Made by a program: the position numbers and the translations under genes. This document shows positions 1 through 8,960 of a stretch of 64,000 nt of DNA, one piece after another (position 1 is the stretch's first letter; every line of letters starts with the position of its first letter). The DNA comes from Candidatus Nitronereus thalassa (GTDB lineage Bacteria > Nitrospirota > Nitrospiria > Nitrospirales > UBA8639). The stretch is from contig NZ_JAQOUE010000001.1 in NCBI RefSeq assembly GCF_032191465.1, positions 1,240,001-1,304,000 of the forward strand, read 5' to 3'. The notes under the pieces were generated by a model. That model saw only the letters and a list, made by a program, of their open reading frames with translations. It was not told the origin of the DNA and made no database searches.

Positions 1-954
1 CAGGGAATTGGCGATGATGCCGCCATTCTTCGCACTACACCAAACGAAGCCCTCATTGTCAGCACTGATCTCGCCATCGAAGGCATTCACTTTGATTTGA
101 GTTTTGAATCATTTCAGGATGTAGGCTACCGCACCGCCGTGGCCAATATTAGTGATATGGCCGCTATGGGCGCCACCCCAAAATTTCTCCTGGTTGGGTT
201 GGCTGTTCCACCTTCGACGGCGGTCAAAAGTTTAAAAGACTTGTATCGCGGCTTCAAGGAACCATGTCGGCGATATAATATTTCTATGGTCGGCGGGGAT
301 ACCTCATCATCACAATCTGGCTTGTTTCTTTGCATGACCATTCTCGGGCAGGTGAAAACCAATCACGCATTGAAACGTAGTGGGGCAAAGGTGGGGGATC
401 ACGTCTATGTCACCGGCACGTTGGGGGATTCAAAAGCTGGCCTTCAGATTTTACAACGACGAGCAACACAGAAAAATCCCAATGCCCCCCAGCCCTATGA
501 ATCATTTTTAATCAAAAGACACCTCCGCCCGACACCACGACCTGCCATGGGGCAACAGTTGGCCAAAAGTCGCTGGGCGCATGGGGCGATAGATATCTCT
601 GACGGACTTTCCGGCGATATTCAGCATCTTTGCAAAGCCAGTGGCGTAGGGGTTGAACTATGGGCCTCGCAACTGCCCATTTCACGCCAATGTGCCACCT
701 ATGCAAAAGCCTACGGACATTCCTCCATTGAATTAGCGCTTGAAGGAGGCGAAGATTACGAGTTATTGTTTACCGTCTCTCCCCGGCATCAACAGACAAT
801 GGCCAAACTCTCCAGGACCTTTAAAACGCCACTTACCTGTATCGGCGAAATACGACCCCGATCCTTTGGCCTCAAGCTTAAGTCCGAGGGTGGAATCAGC
901 CGAAGTATTGCTAAGCATAGTTACGATCATTTTTCAAAGAAACCGATCCGCTAG
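1..954 (+). CDS. thiL: Thiamine-monophosphate kinase (3' part, cut by window edge)
   Basis: ThiL phosphorylates thiamine monophosphate to the diphosphate cofactor in the cytoplasm. The reading frame is open from base 1, so the true start lies outside the window. The first visible residues read GIGDDAAIL, the N-terminal metal/ATP motif of ThiL, followed by STDLAIEGIHF and ANISDMAAMGA, both family signatures. The C-terminal half carries IDISDGLSGD and LEGGEDYELLF, also typical. Only the first few tens of residues are missing and no frameshift is seen. It is followed 17 bases later by the DUF2062 gene on the same strand. Confidence 0.95.
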   Translation, partial: QGIGDDAAILRTTPNEALIVSTDLAIEGIHFDLSFESFQDVGYRTAVANISDMAAMGATPKFLLVGLAVPPSTAVKSLKDLYRGFKEPCRRYNISMVGGDTSSSQSGLFLCMTILGQVKTNHALKRSGAKVGDHVYVTGTLGDSKAGLQILQRRATQKNPNAPQPYESFLIKRHLRPTPRPAMGQQLAKSRWAHGAIDISDGLSGDIQHLCKASGVGVELWASQLPISRQCATYAKAYGHSSIELALEGGEDYELLFTVSPRHQQTMAKLSRTFKTPLTCIGEIRPRSFGLKLKSEGGISRSIAKHSYDHFSKKPIR

Positions 955-971
955 CTAAACGATCCACTATC

Positions 972-1457
972 GTGATCTCACTCCAATCCATTCGAACACA
1001 ATTGAAGCAGGTGCTCCACCTTGATGAATCTCCACATCGGACGGCTCTAGCCTTCGCTTGTGGAGTGTTCATTGCCTTTAGCCCAACGTATGGGTTGCAT
1101 ACCATATCAGCTATTTTTTTGGCTTGGGCATTTCGCTTAAACTTTCCAGCCTTACTGTTGGGGAACTTTATCAATAACCCTTGGACGACAATTCCAATTC
1201 TTGGCGCCACGATGTGGACAGGGTTTTTCATTCTCGGCATTCCTGACACTCCAACCTTTTCCTGGGATGACCTTTCCGCGGAAGCCATCTTCGAAGTGGC
1301 CATGCCCTACATTCTACCATTTACCCTCGGAGCCCTTACATTGAGTTTGTTAGGTGCGTTGCTTGCCTATCCCCTCGGCCTTCTCCTCATTTCCCGTTAC
1401 CGGAAGAACCAAGTATCTCGCTCCGATCCCCCCAGTTGTTCCGAAAAGCCGGCTTGA
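972..1457 (+). CDS. DUF2062 membrane protein
   Basis: A 161-residue protein starting with GTG. It matches the DUF2062 family: an N-terminal segment ESPHRTALAFACGVFIAFSP, a hydrophobic stretch containing GLHTISAIFLAWAFRLN, the sequence NFINNPWT, and a second pair of hydrophobic segments near residues 105-145. It is probably an inner-membrane protein with two or three spans. The biochemical role of the family is not established, and the context (thiL upstream, HD hydrolase downstream) does not define one. Confidence 0.8.
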   Translation: MISLQSIRTQLKQVLHLDESPHRTALAFACGVFIAFSPTYGLHTISAIFLAWAFRLNFPALLLGNFINNPWTTIPILGATMWTGFFILGIPDTPTFSWDDLSAEAIFEVAMPYILPFTLGALTLSLLGALLAYPLGLLLISRYRKNQVSRSDPPSCSEKPA

Positions 1458-1510
1458 GTTAAGATCACGGTCGTTTGGCGTTTCCCAAGTCACACGGCCA
1501 CGACTTTCTT

Positions 1511-2890
1511 ATGCCACACCCCCCGTTAAATCACATTTCGCTTATTGCCGATCCCATTCATCAGTACATTCAATTCACCGTTCCACTCGAAAAGACAGGG
1601 TCCAGCGAAACCACGGAAAAGGATCTCATCGATTCTCCCTGGCTCCAACGACTTCGTTACATCTATCAATTACAAAGCGCTCGATGGGTCTATCCTTCGG
1701 CAGAGCATAGCCGGTTCCAACATTCGCTGGGAGCCATGCATTTGGCAGGACGGTATGCCAAGCATATTTATCCCACCTTGGCCCAGATCGTCCGGGACGT
1801 TCCCTCACTCCCCTATATTGAAGAACTTCTCAGAGTCACCGCGCTCGTCCACGATATTGGGCACGGACCGTTTTGCCATTTTTTTGATCACCATTTTCTT
1901 AAACACTACAATTTATCCCACGAACAAGTTGGACAATCGATTATTCGTCATGAGCTTGGTTCAATCATAAAAAAATTAACACGGAGTCCCTCCGGTGCCT
2001 TTGAACACGAAGAAGTCCTGAATCCTGAGCATATCGCCTTCCTGATTTTGAAAGATCCCCACAAACAAAGCCTACGCTATCCCAGATGGCTTCAACTCCT
2101 CCAGCCATTGATCGGCGGTTTGTTCACTGCGGATAATTTTGATTACGTCTTGCGAGACTCGTATATGTGCGGAATTGCGGTGGGACCGGTTGATATTTCT
2201 CGATTAATTCACTACACCCTCATTACCCCGAAAGGACTGACCTTACACAAGAATGGGCTCCCTGCCCTTCAAATGTTTTTGAATGCGAGATTTTACCTCT
2301 ACTCCAACGTTTACTTTCATCGAACAACACGAGCCATCGATTTGCATCTCTTAGAAATTTTTCGCGAAACCATGGAATGCGTGTTTCCCCATAATCCGAT
2401 CGAATCTCTAAAAGACTACCTTCGTCTAACAGATTGGTCTCTGCTGGAGACAGTTCGGAGTTGGACCAGATCGACCAATCGGAAACGACGGCGGCTCGCT
2501 AAAGAATGGGGAGAGATCTTAGGCCGTCAGGTGAAATGGAAAACCGCATACAGCCAACTATTGACCACCAAAGATTACCATCTTCAAAAATCAGCCACCA
2601 CGCCAGCCAAACTCGAAGCACGCATTCGGCAGCAACTCCCTCGCAGCCTGAAAAAGTTAACGTTTCGCGTGGATATTGCCAGTAAAGATACTCGCCCCTT
2701 CAACGTTCTCAACATGGGACAGTTTCAATTTTATATTTACGACCCTGCCACGCAATCTGTGGCCAAAGAACGCCTCAAGGAATTATTTGAGTTTTTACCT
2801 TCCAAAATTGTCCAACTCCGAATTTTTGCCAAAAACCATCATGCCGATGAAGCCCTCGCAAAGGCCATTGAAACAGTTCTCAGAAGATAG
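1511..2890 (+). CDS. HD-domain phosphohydrolase (dGTPase/SAMHD1-like)
   Basis: About 459 residues. The HD metal centre is visible: a histidine in FQHSLGAMHLA, then LVHDIGHGPFCHFFDHHF, followed by FTADNFDYVLRDSYMCGI with the downstream conserved Asp. This is the COG1078 type of HD hydrolase, related to dNTP triphosphohydrolases; its real substrate is not known here. An open frame extends up to a TTG at 1475, but the ATG at 1511 gives a more family-like N-terminus (MPHPPLNHISLIADPIHQ). Neither start has a strong Shine-Dalgarno. The gene converges with the opposite-strand gene 32 bases downstream. Confidence 0.85.
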   Translation: MPHPPLNHISLIADPIHQYIQFTVPLEKTGSSETTEKDLIDSPWLQRLRYIYQLQSARWVYPSAEHSRFQHSLGAMHLAGRYAKHIYPTLAQIVRDVPSLPYIEELLRVTALVHDIGHGPFCHFFDHHFLKHYNLSHEQVGQSIIRHELGSIIKKLTRSPSGAFEHEEVLNPEHIAFLILKDPHKQSLRYPRWLQLLQPLIGGLFTADNFDYVLRDSYMCGIAVGPVDISRLIHYTLITPKGLTLHKNGLPALQMFLNARFYLYSNVYFHRTTRAIDLHLLEIFRETMECVFPHNPIESLKDYLRLTDWSLLETVRSWTRSTNRKRRRLAKEWGEILGRQVKWKTAYSQLLTTKDYHLQKSATTPAKLEARIRQQLPRSLKKLTFRVDIASKDTRPFNVLNMGQFQFYIYDPATQSVAKERLKELFEFLPSKIVQLRIFAKNHHADEALAKAIETVLRR

Positions 2891-2922
2891 CTTGATTTTT
2901 TAATGTGAAGAATGCGTAGCCG

Positions 2923-3996
2923 TCAAACCAGAGCCGACTGCGAGGCCGGGAGGGAATTACCTTTGATGCGAGGAGGGGATGCCAAATTTTCATGAATCTC
3001 CGCCTTGGTAAACAGGCCAGACCAAAGCAACATGGCCTCCCGTAACGCTGACCAATACTGACCTTCCAATGTCAAAGATTCCGCAATTTCTTGATAACAC
3101 TCAATAACGGTTCTTCCAGTCAGGCAAAGCCGATCAACCGCAGACCAAAATTCTTCATTTACTTCGAGGCCGGGAGCTTCTTTCCGAAGATTGGCCCACA
3201 CATTTGAGGCTCGTTGATGAACGACGATGGGATCGCCACTCTTAATGGCATATCCAAGGTGATCGCAAATCTTCTTCACGAGAACCCCGCTCCAAATATC
3301 ACCAAATCGATCATACTGATATCCTTTTCCCATGAGCAGAAAGTACATGGCCGGAATTAATTCCGGGCGAAAGGCTACATTCATTCCACACATGGGGAAA
3401 TATCTCCCAACAGGAATGGTTTGATTGACAGGGATAAATGTTTGAGGAACCCGCGATTGGACCAACTGTGTTGGCGCATCGAAATCTGGAACATGGTCCC
3501 ATAGCCCATGATTCAACATGCAAGGCCATTCTCGATGTCGTTGGAAATAGGGAATTCCTCGAGTCGGGATCCCTTCCCCCGTCTGCTGCCACGCCTCACT
3601 GGTACCAGAGTGAGTTAACGCCTCCCAATGGGTTTCAATAAAGTGGGTCCCATCATCAACTGGATGACAATCATCGTCCAAGGTGATGACCATATCCGGA
3701 TGATCTTGATAGGCTTTCCAAAACCCATAAGATCGAATGCAATCGGTTCGCCGAGGAATGATCCAATTATTGGCTCCCAAGTCTCGGTCAATATCATTCC
3801 AGGAATAATGAGTTACTTGAGGATATGCACGGAGATCAAAGGTGGGAGTGGGATTGTCTTCAATAACGATCAAATGAGCAGAGATCAGAGCCTTTTTCCA
3901 GACGGCTAAAAATTCCTTGATCGAATGTTCGCGAATAGTAGGAACGACAATCGTACATTTCAACGAAACTGGCACCGGTGCATGACGCCTCTTCAT
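2923..3996 (-). CDS. Reversibly-glycosylated-polypeptide-like (RGP/GT75-like) protein
   Basis: A 357-residue cytosolic protein resembling plant-type RGP/UDP-arabinopyranose mutases and related nucleotide-sugar-binding glycosyltransferases. It starts with CTIVVPTIREHSIKEFL and a Rossmann-like ending VIEDNPTPTF. A DxD-type motif appears as ITLDDDCHPVDDG, and a later segment reads PMCGMNVAFRPELIPAMYF, a pattern typical of the family. Donor and acceptor cannot be deduced. It lies 6 bases downstream of another glycosyltransferase-like gene, last in the PilZ-lipoprotein-transferase unit, and may serve a surface or flagellar glycan. Confidence 0.7.
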   Translation of the reverse strand: MKRRHAPVPVSLKCTIVVPTIREHSIKEFLAVWKKALISAHLIVIEDNPTPTFDLRAYPQVTHYSWNDIDRDLGANNWIIPRRTDCIRSYGFWKAYQDHPDMVITLDDDCHPVDDGTHFIETHWEALTHSGTSEAWQQTGEGIPTRGIPYFQRHREWPCMLNHGLWDHVPDFDAPTQLVQSRVPQTFIPVNQTIPVGRYFPMCGMNVAFRPELIPAMYFLLMGKGYQYDRFGDIWSGVLVKKICDHLGYAIKSGDPIVVHQRASNVWANLRKEAPGLEVNEEFWSAVDRLCLTGRTVIECYQEIAESLTLEGQYWSALREAMLLWSGLFTKAEIHENLASPPRIKGNSLPASQSALV

Positions 3997-4002
3997 AATG
4001 AG

Positions 4003-5127
4003 TTAGGCCACCAACTCTTCAGAAGGCAGCTCTCCCTCACGATGACCATCCCCGATTTCTCCCCGCAATAAGGCCAGAAACTCCTTTCCACGACACACCC
4101 AGGAATGCCCTGTTGCCACGGCCGCATGCCCAGCCTCTCCAACAACTCCCCAATGGGATCCACCAAGAATCAAGCGGGCAAGATCCACGGCCTCATTTTC
4201 CTTTTTAAAATAGGCCAAGTGAACACCATGAAGGAAATGTTTCGACAGATAGGGAGTGGACATAGTCAAGGGAACAGCGCCACTTCCCATAGCAGTGAGA
4301 ATTCGATCATGGCCCCCTTGGGTAAATCCACAACCTGGACATAACACCACCTTTGCCTGACTCATTAATTCAGCAATCTGTGGATACGGAACTTCCCCAA
4401 TCCATCGGTGCCGGGGACTCATCTCAACCTTGTCCCACCCACTGCCAGCTATTACGACAGGAAATTCGGAAAAGGCCCGCAATAAATTTAGGCGATGGGT
4501 ACTTCGTACGATATGATCTGCCACCGTAAGTACCAACATCGAATCGGACACCTGCATGTTGACACCCTGGTGCTCCAAGAGCTTGATTAACAATTCTTCT
4601 AATGCCCGCTCGGGAAATGCTAACGCTTCTTGGATAAGCCGCTCAGCAAACGTTTGTAATTCGAGAGAAAGTCCCTTCATCAACTGAGACTTCCGGTCAA
4701 TGCTCGGCGCAGTCCCGGTTAAAAGAATATCAATTTCCCGATGTGGCCAAGAACGAAAGGGATGAGTATCGCCACCATGTGGGAAAAAAGTACCGGTTCG
4801 ATTTAACAAGGCCAGTAATGATAAATGAGAAGGATCCACGACCGCATAGTTCACCGATGACGGTCCAAGCCAAATCCACCCAGCATGGTGAAAAGGCGCA
4901 TCCAATAAATATGTCCAATAATGCTGAACATTTTCGAAAATTTCTTTTTGAATATCCAGCGCAAGAGAATTGAGTAGTACAAAAGCGTCAAGCCCTCGAG
5001 TGTCTTGAACTTTATGCACAAGGATTGGGCTCCCACCTGATTCCCGTATGCCCTGCATTAATAATTTCTGAATATGCGGGATCACGTGATAGCTAGATTG
5101 ATTTAGCGCCGAAAAACCTACCTTCAT
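4003..5127 (-). CDS. Glycosyltransferase-like protein (GT-B C-terminal half)
   Basis: A 374-residue protein without signal peptide or membrane segment. The C-terminal half looks like a GT-B nucleotide-sugar-binding domain: VVIAGSGWDKVEMS, then IGEVPYPQIAELMSQAKVVL, then GGHDRILTAMGSGAVPLT, the pattern in which an Asp/Arg pair contacts the donor. The N-terminal half is not recognised (it opens MKVGFSALNQSSYHVIPHIQ). The ATG follows GAAGG by about 8 bases. It lies between the CsgG-like lipoprotein and the RGP-like gene on the same strand, so a role in protein or cell-surface glycosylation is inferred. Confidence 0.6.
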   Translation of the reverse strand: MKVGFSALNQSSYHVIPHIQKLLMQGIRESGGSPILVHKVQDTRGLDAFVLLNSLALDIQKEIFENVQHYWTYLLDAPFHHAGWIWLGPSSVNYAVVDPSHLSLLALLNRTGTFFPHGGDTHPFRSWPHREIDILLTGTAPSIDRKSQLMKGLSLELQTFAERLIQEALAFPERALEELLIKLLEHQGVNMQVSDSMLVLTVADHIVRSTHRLNLLRAFSEFPVVIAGSGWDKVEMSPRHRWIGEVPYPQIAELMSQAKVVLCPGCGFTQGGHDRILTAMGSGAVPLTMSTPYLSKHFLHGVHLAYFKKENEAVDLARLILGGSHWGVVGEAGHAAVATGHSWVCRGKEFLALLRGEIGDGHREGELPSEELVA

Positions 5128-5239
5128 GCTTTACCTTCTTTTTTAAAAATTTGCTTACCTGACACGGTATTAAACAAAATAATTAGGTTTTTCATCGCAA
5201 GTCTTATGCCACAGGGACAGTCGAAAATAGGCGGAGCGC

Positions 5240-6979
5240 TTACCTCAATCGACCAAGTCCGGCATGACGAAGATCCTTATTCAATTCAAACTGGATTCGC
5301 AGAGTAAACGGTTGCGGGGCACTCTTCTTGGGATCAGAGTTCTCACATTTCCAAAAACATTCTCCCGGCAATTTCCTCAACGCATCGTCCACGCTATCGG
5401 CAAATTTTTCCTCTTCATCGATGTGCACGATCTGAATGTGAGCAATGGTCCCACCTTTCCCAGAGACCAATGCCACCGCATGGCGGCGGTTCCCTGGAAG
5501 GTACCCTGAGGTAGGAATGGATTCTGCGACTGAGGGATGCCATCGATGATCCAACCAGGTGCGTAAAGACGTAACCCAATCTTCAGCTTCCAAATTCGAC
5601 AGACCATCTTCACTATGATCTTCCACGACTTCCACTGAAACCGTTCGAGATTCTTCCGGAACCGGAAGCACCAACGCATCAAAAGTAATGGTGGCGTCTT
5701 GACGAGATAGCAGGGCTCCCCAAAAAGTTGCGTTCCCCATCAGAAAGGGCGACGACGAGCGAGGCAGACCAACGGTCCCATCCGGCCTTATGTGCACATA
5801 TAAATCCATCCGCCAAGACCATTCCGACGAAACCGCGAGCACTTCGCCTGATTCTCGAATAGCCCGAACAAATAACCGTCGTGGCGCTTGCAGGGCTTCA
5901 CGAAACAATTGCTGCGCTCCGGCATCTGACTCTTCAAAACCTAGCACAATTTCTCCACCCTCTGGCCCACCTCGCTCCACAATATTGATAGCGGCATCAA
6001 GTGTGGTCAGGGCTTTTTCTCGTATGGTTGCTGACACAGGAATATTTACGGTTAACGCATGCGAGGCATCCTTGTTTCCAGAATGCGATTGATAATTTAA
6101 GTTTCCTAAACGGATATCGAGCGCCTGAGACCATAAATCATGAGCGATACTGGCCGCAGCCTCGCGTACATGCTTTAACCGTTCCAACCCTAATACCGTA
6201 TCCGTTCTAAGGGTCGTAGCAATCGAAGCCTGGGTTTCGGTAGATGGAGCCTGACTTCCTATCTCTTTATGAATATCCAGGATTTCTTGAGAATCAAATT
6301 GAACGATTGGCGCTTCGTTTCCCACCGAGGAAAGTTCCTCCACATGTGATTCCCTTCCCTTTGAATCAAAGACTTGGCCTAAACTGGAAGCCAGTTCAAG
6401 CTCAAGCCCTGGAATGTCCTGAGGCGATCCGGTGACGCGGAATGTCCGAACGACAGCGCCTTGTTCGACATCTAGCAGATGCACTTCGAGGATTAACTCC
6501 TCCCCGCCAACATAATAGAGACCACTCAGTAAATACCGGGCGCCCACAAGTCGCCCCAAGCGAACCGAGGACGCCTCCTCAAAGGCACCCCGATGCTGTA
6601 GCCATTGCTCTCGAAGAACTTCCCCTAATCGATGCCGAGACACGACACGAACTCCGGGAAGCAAAGCCAAGTCCGTGACTAACATGTCAGGCAACCCTTG
6701 CCGCAACCAGCTTAAATCCTGTCGATTGGAATAATCTTCAAACGGGAGAATGGCCAGAGAATAGGGAGAAGAAACCGGGTGAGGCGTATCAACAGAAGAA
6801 ACCGTCGATGGGATTGGAATAGGGGCTGGAGGATTGGCTGGATTATTGACCTCAGCACATCCCCCTAACAGAGTGGCTAGTCCAGCCAAGAAAAAAATCA
6901 GACAGATGACCCAAAGCCGGTCAAACCCGACAGAGCTGCTTCTCGGACTACACGTACTCGCATTTCCCCGGACCATCAT
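5240..6979 (-). CDS. Lipoprotein with CsgG/TolB-N-like domain
   Basis: A 579-residue predicted lipoprotein. The N-terminus has a hydrophobic core (VICLIFFLAGLATLLGG) ending in the lipobox LGGC, Cys at about residue 41, then a Pro-rich linker. Residues ~75-200 begin YSLAILPFEDYSNRQDLSWL and include LPDMLVTDLALLPGVRVVSR and GARYLLSGLYYV. This is the fold pattern of CsgG, FlgO and TolB-N-like periplasmic domains, which often assemble at the outer membrane. The rest is not recognised. It lies 22 bases after the PilZ gene. A FlgO/FlgP/FlgT-like flagellar accessory role is plausible from context but not shown. Confidence 0.6.
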   Translation of the reverse strand: MMVRGNASTCSPRSSSVGFDRLWVICLIFFLAGLATLLGGCAEVNNPANPPAPIPIPSTVSSVDTPHPVSSPYSLAILPFEDYSNRQDLSWLRQGLPDMLVTDLALLPGVRVVSRHRLGEVLREQWLQHRGAFEEASSVRLGRLVGARYLLSGLYYVGGEELILEVHLLDVEQGAVVRTFRVTGSPQDIPGLELELASSLGQVFDSKGRESHVEELSSVGNEAPIVQFDSQEILDIHKEIGSQAPSTETQASIATTLRTDTVLGLERLKHVREAAASIAHDLWSQALDIRLGNLNYQSHSGNKDASHALTVNIPVSATIREKALTTLDAAINIVERGGPEGGEIVLGFEESDAGAQQLFREALQAPRRLFVRAIRESGEVLAVSSEWSWRMDLYVHIRPDGTVGLPRSSSPFLMGNATFWGALLSRQDATITFDALVLPVPEESRTVSVEVVEDHSEDGLSNLEAEDWVTSLRTWLDHRWHPSVAESIPTSGYLPGNRRHAVALVSGKGGTIAHIQIVHIDEEEKFADSVDDALRKLPGECFWKCENSDPKKSAPQPFTLRIQFELNKDLRHAGLGRLR

Positions 6980-7001
6980 GCATCAGGACTTCCTGTACCC
7001 A

Positions 7002-7625
7002 CTAGGTCACAAAAGCTTCTTGGTGGGTAAGACGTTGGCGTTGCAAACTAGCTTGCGCCCGAAAGACATGCCGAATAATAGCTTCCCGATCATCAGACCC
7101 AATTTCAGAGAATTCACAGGCCGTTTCAAATCGGGTTTCCCCCTCAACCTTCATGGGGCGAACTCGCAGAACCTTTGCTAAGGCTTGAATAGGGACAAAC
7201 GGGCGAAGCACCATGCGAAGCATCACCTCGGACTCTGTGGGAAACTCCTGCCGAGTGAGAAACCGAATCCCAGAGGCACTCATATTCGCCATCAAAAATT
7301 CAGGAAATCCTTGTTGAACCGGGGAGTTTTTTCCTAAAGTTTTCATCACTGTCGTCAACATCCAATCAATGCGTGTCAGCATTTGGAGTAACAAAGGTTC
7401 TTGCGTCAGAAGATCGGTTTGGGTCACCATGGATTTCACTAAATCCGGGGACACCGCGAGATCATCCCATTGCCAAGAAACATTCACCCCGTGTCTAGGC
7501 GGGAGTGCTTCGCAGGAAAGAGCCAACGGCATATCCACGGACACGCAGATGGGCATATCAGCACGAAAGTCTTGGCGTCGATCGTCTCCTTGAAGTTCAG
7601 GTGAAGGAACAGGTGGCTTACTCAT
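7002..7625 (-). CDS. PilZ-domain c-di-GMP receptor with long internal insert
   Basis: 207 residues when started at ATG 7625, which has AAAGGA at good spacing; an ATG three codons upstream is possible but lacks one. Both c-di-GMP-binding signatures are present: RQDFR (RxxxR) at residues 17-21 and NMSASG (D/NxSxxG) at 114-119. In ordinary PilZ proteins these lie close together, but here about 90 residues separate them, including a helical-looking stretch around 60-100. That recalls the tetrameric 'tPilZ' proteins with inserted helices. As a neighbour of flagellar genes it may link c-di-GMP to motility or to the lipoprotein encoded next. Confidence 0.75.
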   Translation of the reverse strand: MSKPPVPSPELQGDDRRQDFRADMPICVSVDMPLALSCEALPPRHGVNVSWQWDDLAVSPDLVKSMVTQTDLLTQEPLLLQMLTRIDWMLTTVMKTLGKNSPVQQGFPEFLMANMSASGIRFLTRQEFPTESEVMLRMVLRPFVPIQALAKVLRVRPMKVEGETRFETACEFSEIGSDDREAIIRHVFRAQASLQRQRLTHQEAFVT

Positions 7626-7813
7626 TCTTGACATCCTTTCTTGCTAGAACCCTCATTCCACATTACCTTTTCTTCCAGGCATACCATTCCCAGCGACCTC
7701 GATCTTTCCACATGCGTCGCCAAAACATGAACAGCAATACACCCATTTCCTACTCTACCTTTCTTCAACATTCACTGGCTCAACACATCACTCCAGAGCA
7801 TCCTTCTCGACTT

Positions 7814-8113
7814 CTACAAGCTATCCGTCGGCTTCTCGTGGCTCCTAGGCGCAGGACCATTTTTTTGTTGAACATCCTGCCGAAGTTGAATGATAAGATC
7901 CCGAGAATCCCGAGCCGCCTGCCGAATTTTTTCAAAATATTCCCGAAGGGTTGGATCTTCACAACGGCGCGAGCCCAAATCAGAGAACGCGACAATAGGC
8001 AGTAACTTATTCGAAAGAGTATGCAAGACTCTAGGCATATGAGGAACCCAATCATCTTCTTCCCAGGTGAGCTTCTCCACGGATACGGATTCCTGTGATG
8101 GTTTAACTTTCAT
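7814..8113 (-). CDS. Stand-alone histidine-kinase DHp-like mini-protein
   Basis: 99 residues with no other domain. Residues ~29-80 read like the dimerisation/phosphotransfer helices of a histidine kinase: an H-box-like LHTLSNKLLPIVAFSDLG with His31 in the phospho-acceptor position, a turn, and a second helix EYFEKIRQAARDSRDLIIQL. There is no ATPase domain, so it could only act as a phosphotransfer or decoy partner, as Spo0B or ChpT do. A sigma-54-type promoter lies about 75 bases upstream, tying it to the flagellar regulon. PilZ follows 188 bases downstream. The reading is by pattern only; function is unknown. Confidence 0.55.
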   Translation of the reverse strand: MKVKPSQESVSVEKLTWEEDDWVPHMPRVLHTLSNKLLPIVAFSDLGSRRCEDPTLREYFEKIRQAARDSRDLIIQLRQDVQQKNGPAPRSHEKPTDSL

Positions 8114-8186
8114 TCTTGGTCAATACCCTCCGGTCAACTTATGCACACCCAGAACATTAATAGGGGACTTATCTCTTAGCTAATGA

Positions 8187-8202
8187 AGCAATTTTTAAGC
8201 CA
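8187..8202 (-). promoter_or_regulatory. Sigma-54-type promoter of the DHp-like gene
   Basis: On the - strand the bases read TGGCTTAAAAATTGCT. They match the -24/-12 consensus TGGCACG-N4-TTGCT at TGGC and TTGCT, with exactly 10 bases between GG and GC. The predicted start of transcription is near 8177, leaving a leader of about 64 bases before the ATG at 8113. Confidence 0.6.
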
Positions 8203-8431
8203 ATTCATAGATCAAGCATCCCCCAAAGGAGAGACTTGGACAACTTATGGTTTTAAAAGCAATTTCTGTTCCCGTAGTCTTTCTCACCGAGACTAGAGAA
8301 GAACCACCAAAGATAAAGGGCAACGACCACTCTTTGACGCCTTCCTGTCAAAAGAATGACGAATGACAGACCACCTTTAATCACGAGTTTTAGGATAAGG
8401 TTTGAAAATAGATTGAGGGAATTCTTGGGAA
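8203..8431. other. Intergenic region between the fliT-like gene and the DHp-like gene
   Basis: The full gap is 8114-8431 (318 bases) and its only recognisable element is the sigma-54-type site at 8187-8202. The rest is AT-rich and shows no convincing terminator hairpin after the fliT-like gene and no conserved-looking reading frame. Confidence 0.5.
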
Positions 8432-8956
8432 TTAGGACTGTTCGTGAAAGCGATGTCCAACTGTTTCTGATTCGCGAGAGGGAACCGTCCAAGGGCTTTG
8501 GGCGGGAGTAGTCATGACGGGGACGGTTTCGTCCTGAGTAGAAACACTCGGGATGTTGGGGGTTGGAATCATACCGTGGGAAGCCACTTGCTTTTGCTGC
8601 AGATAAGACGCCAAGACACCGCGGTGGGGTTGAGAGGAACGGTATTGCTGGATATCAGCCTTCATTTGACTTAACCAACTTTGAAGACGGGTTTCATTTT
8701 CCTGCACTTGCCGCTGCGCCCGCTCCATAAGTAAAACGAGGTGCCTAGAGTCCGACAGAAATGAGGTTTCACGAATACTTTTAATATCCGTGGCTTCGAC
8801 TAGATCTTTTCGGTTGGCCTCAATTATCAAAAAAAGATCGGTACTGGCTTCTCTCAATTGATTCAACAGGCTTTCGTCCCGATTTTCAATCGCCTTCGCT
8901 ATTCTACCTTGTAAATGAAGATAAGCCTGATATTGGTCAATAAGAGTGTAAATCAT
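8432..8956 (-). CDS. fliT: FliT-like flagellar export chaperone
   Basis: 174 residues from ATG 8956, four bases after the fliS stop. An upstream ATG (9007) would overlap fliS and only translates fliS sequence out of frame, so it is not used. The first ~110 residues are highly helical and charged (MIYTLIDQYQAYLHLQGRIA, then ENRDESLLNQL and RAQRQVQENETRLQSWLSQM), as in FliT/FlgN-type chaperones. The last ~55 are Pro/Ser/Thr-rich and probably disordered. In other bacteria FliT binds FliD before export. Position directly after fliD-fliS is the main support; sequence similarity alone is weak. Confidence 0.6.
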   Translation of the reverse strand: MIYTLIDQYQAYLHLQGRIAKAIENRDESLLNQLREASTDLFLIIEANRKDLVEATDIKSIRETSFLSDSRHLVLLMERAQRQVQENETRLQSWLSQMKADIQQYRSSQPHRGVLASYLQQKQVASHGMIPTPNIPSVSTQDETVPVMTTPAQSPWTVPSRESETVGHRFHEQS

Positions 8957-8960
8957 CGGT

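Noticed and set aside
8253-8492. 79-codon frame overlapping the fliT-like 3' end
   Set aside because: No motif or ribosome-binding site; it spans intergenic sequence and the out-of-frame end of the fliT-like gene.
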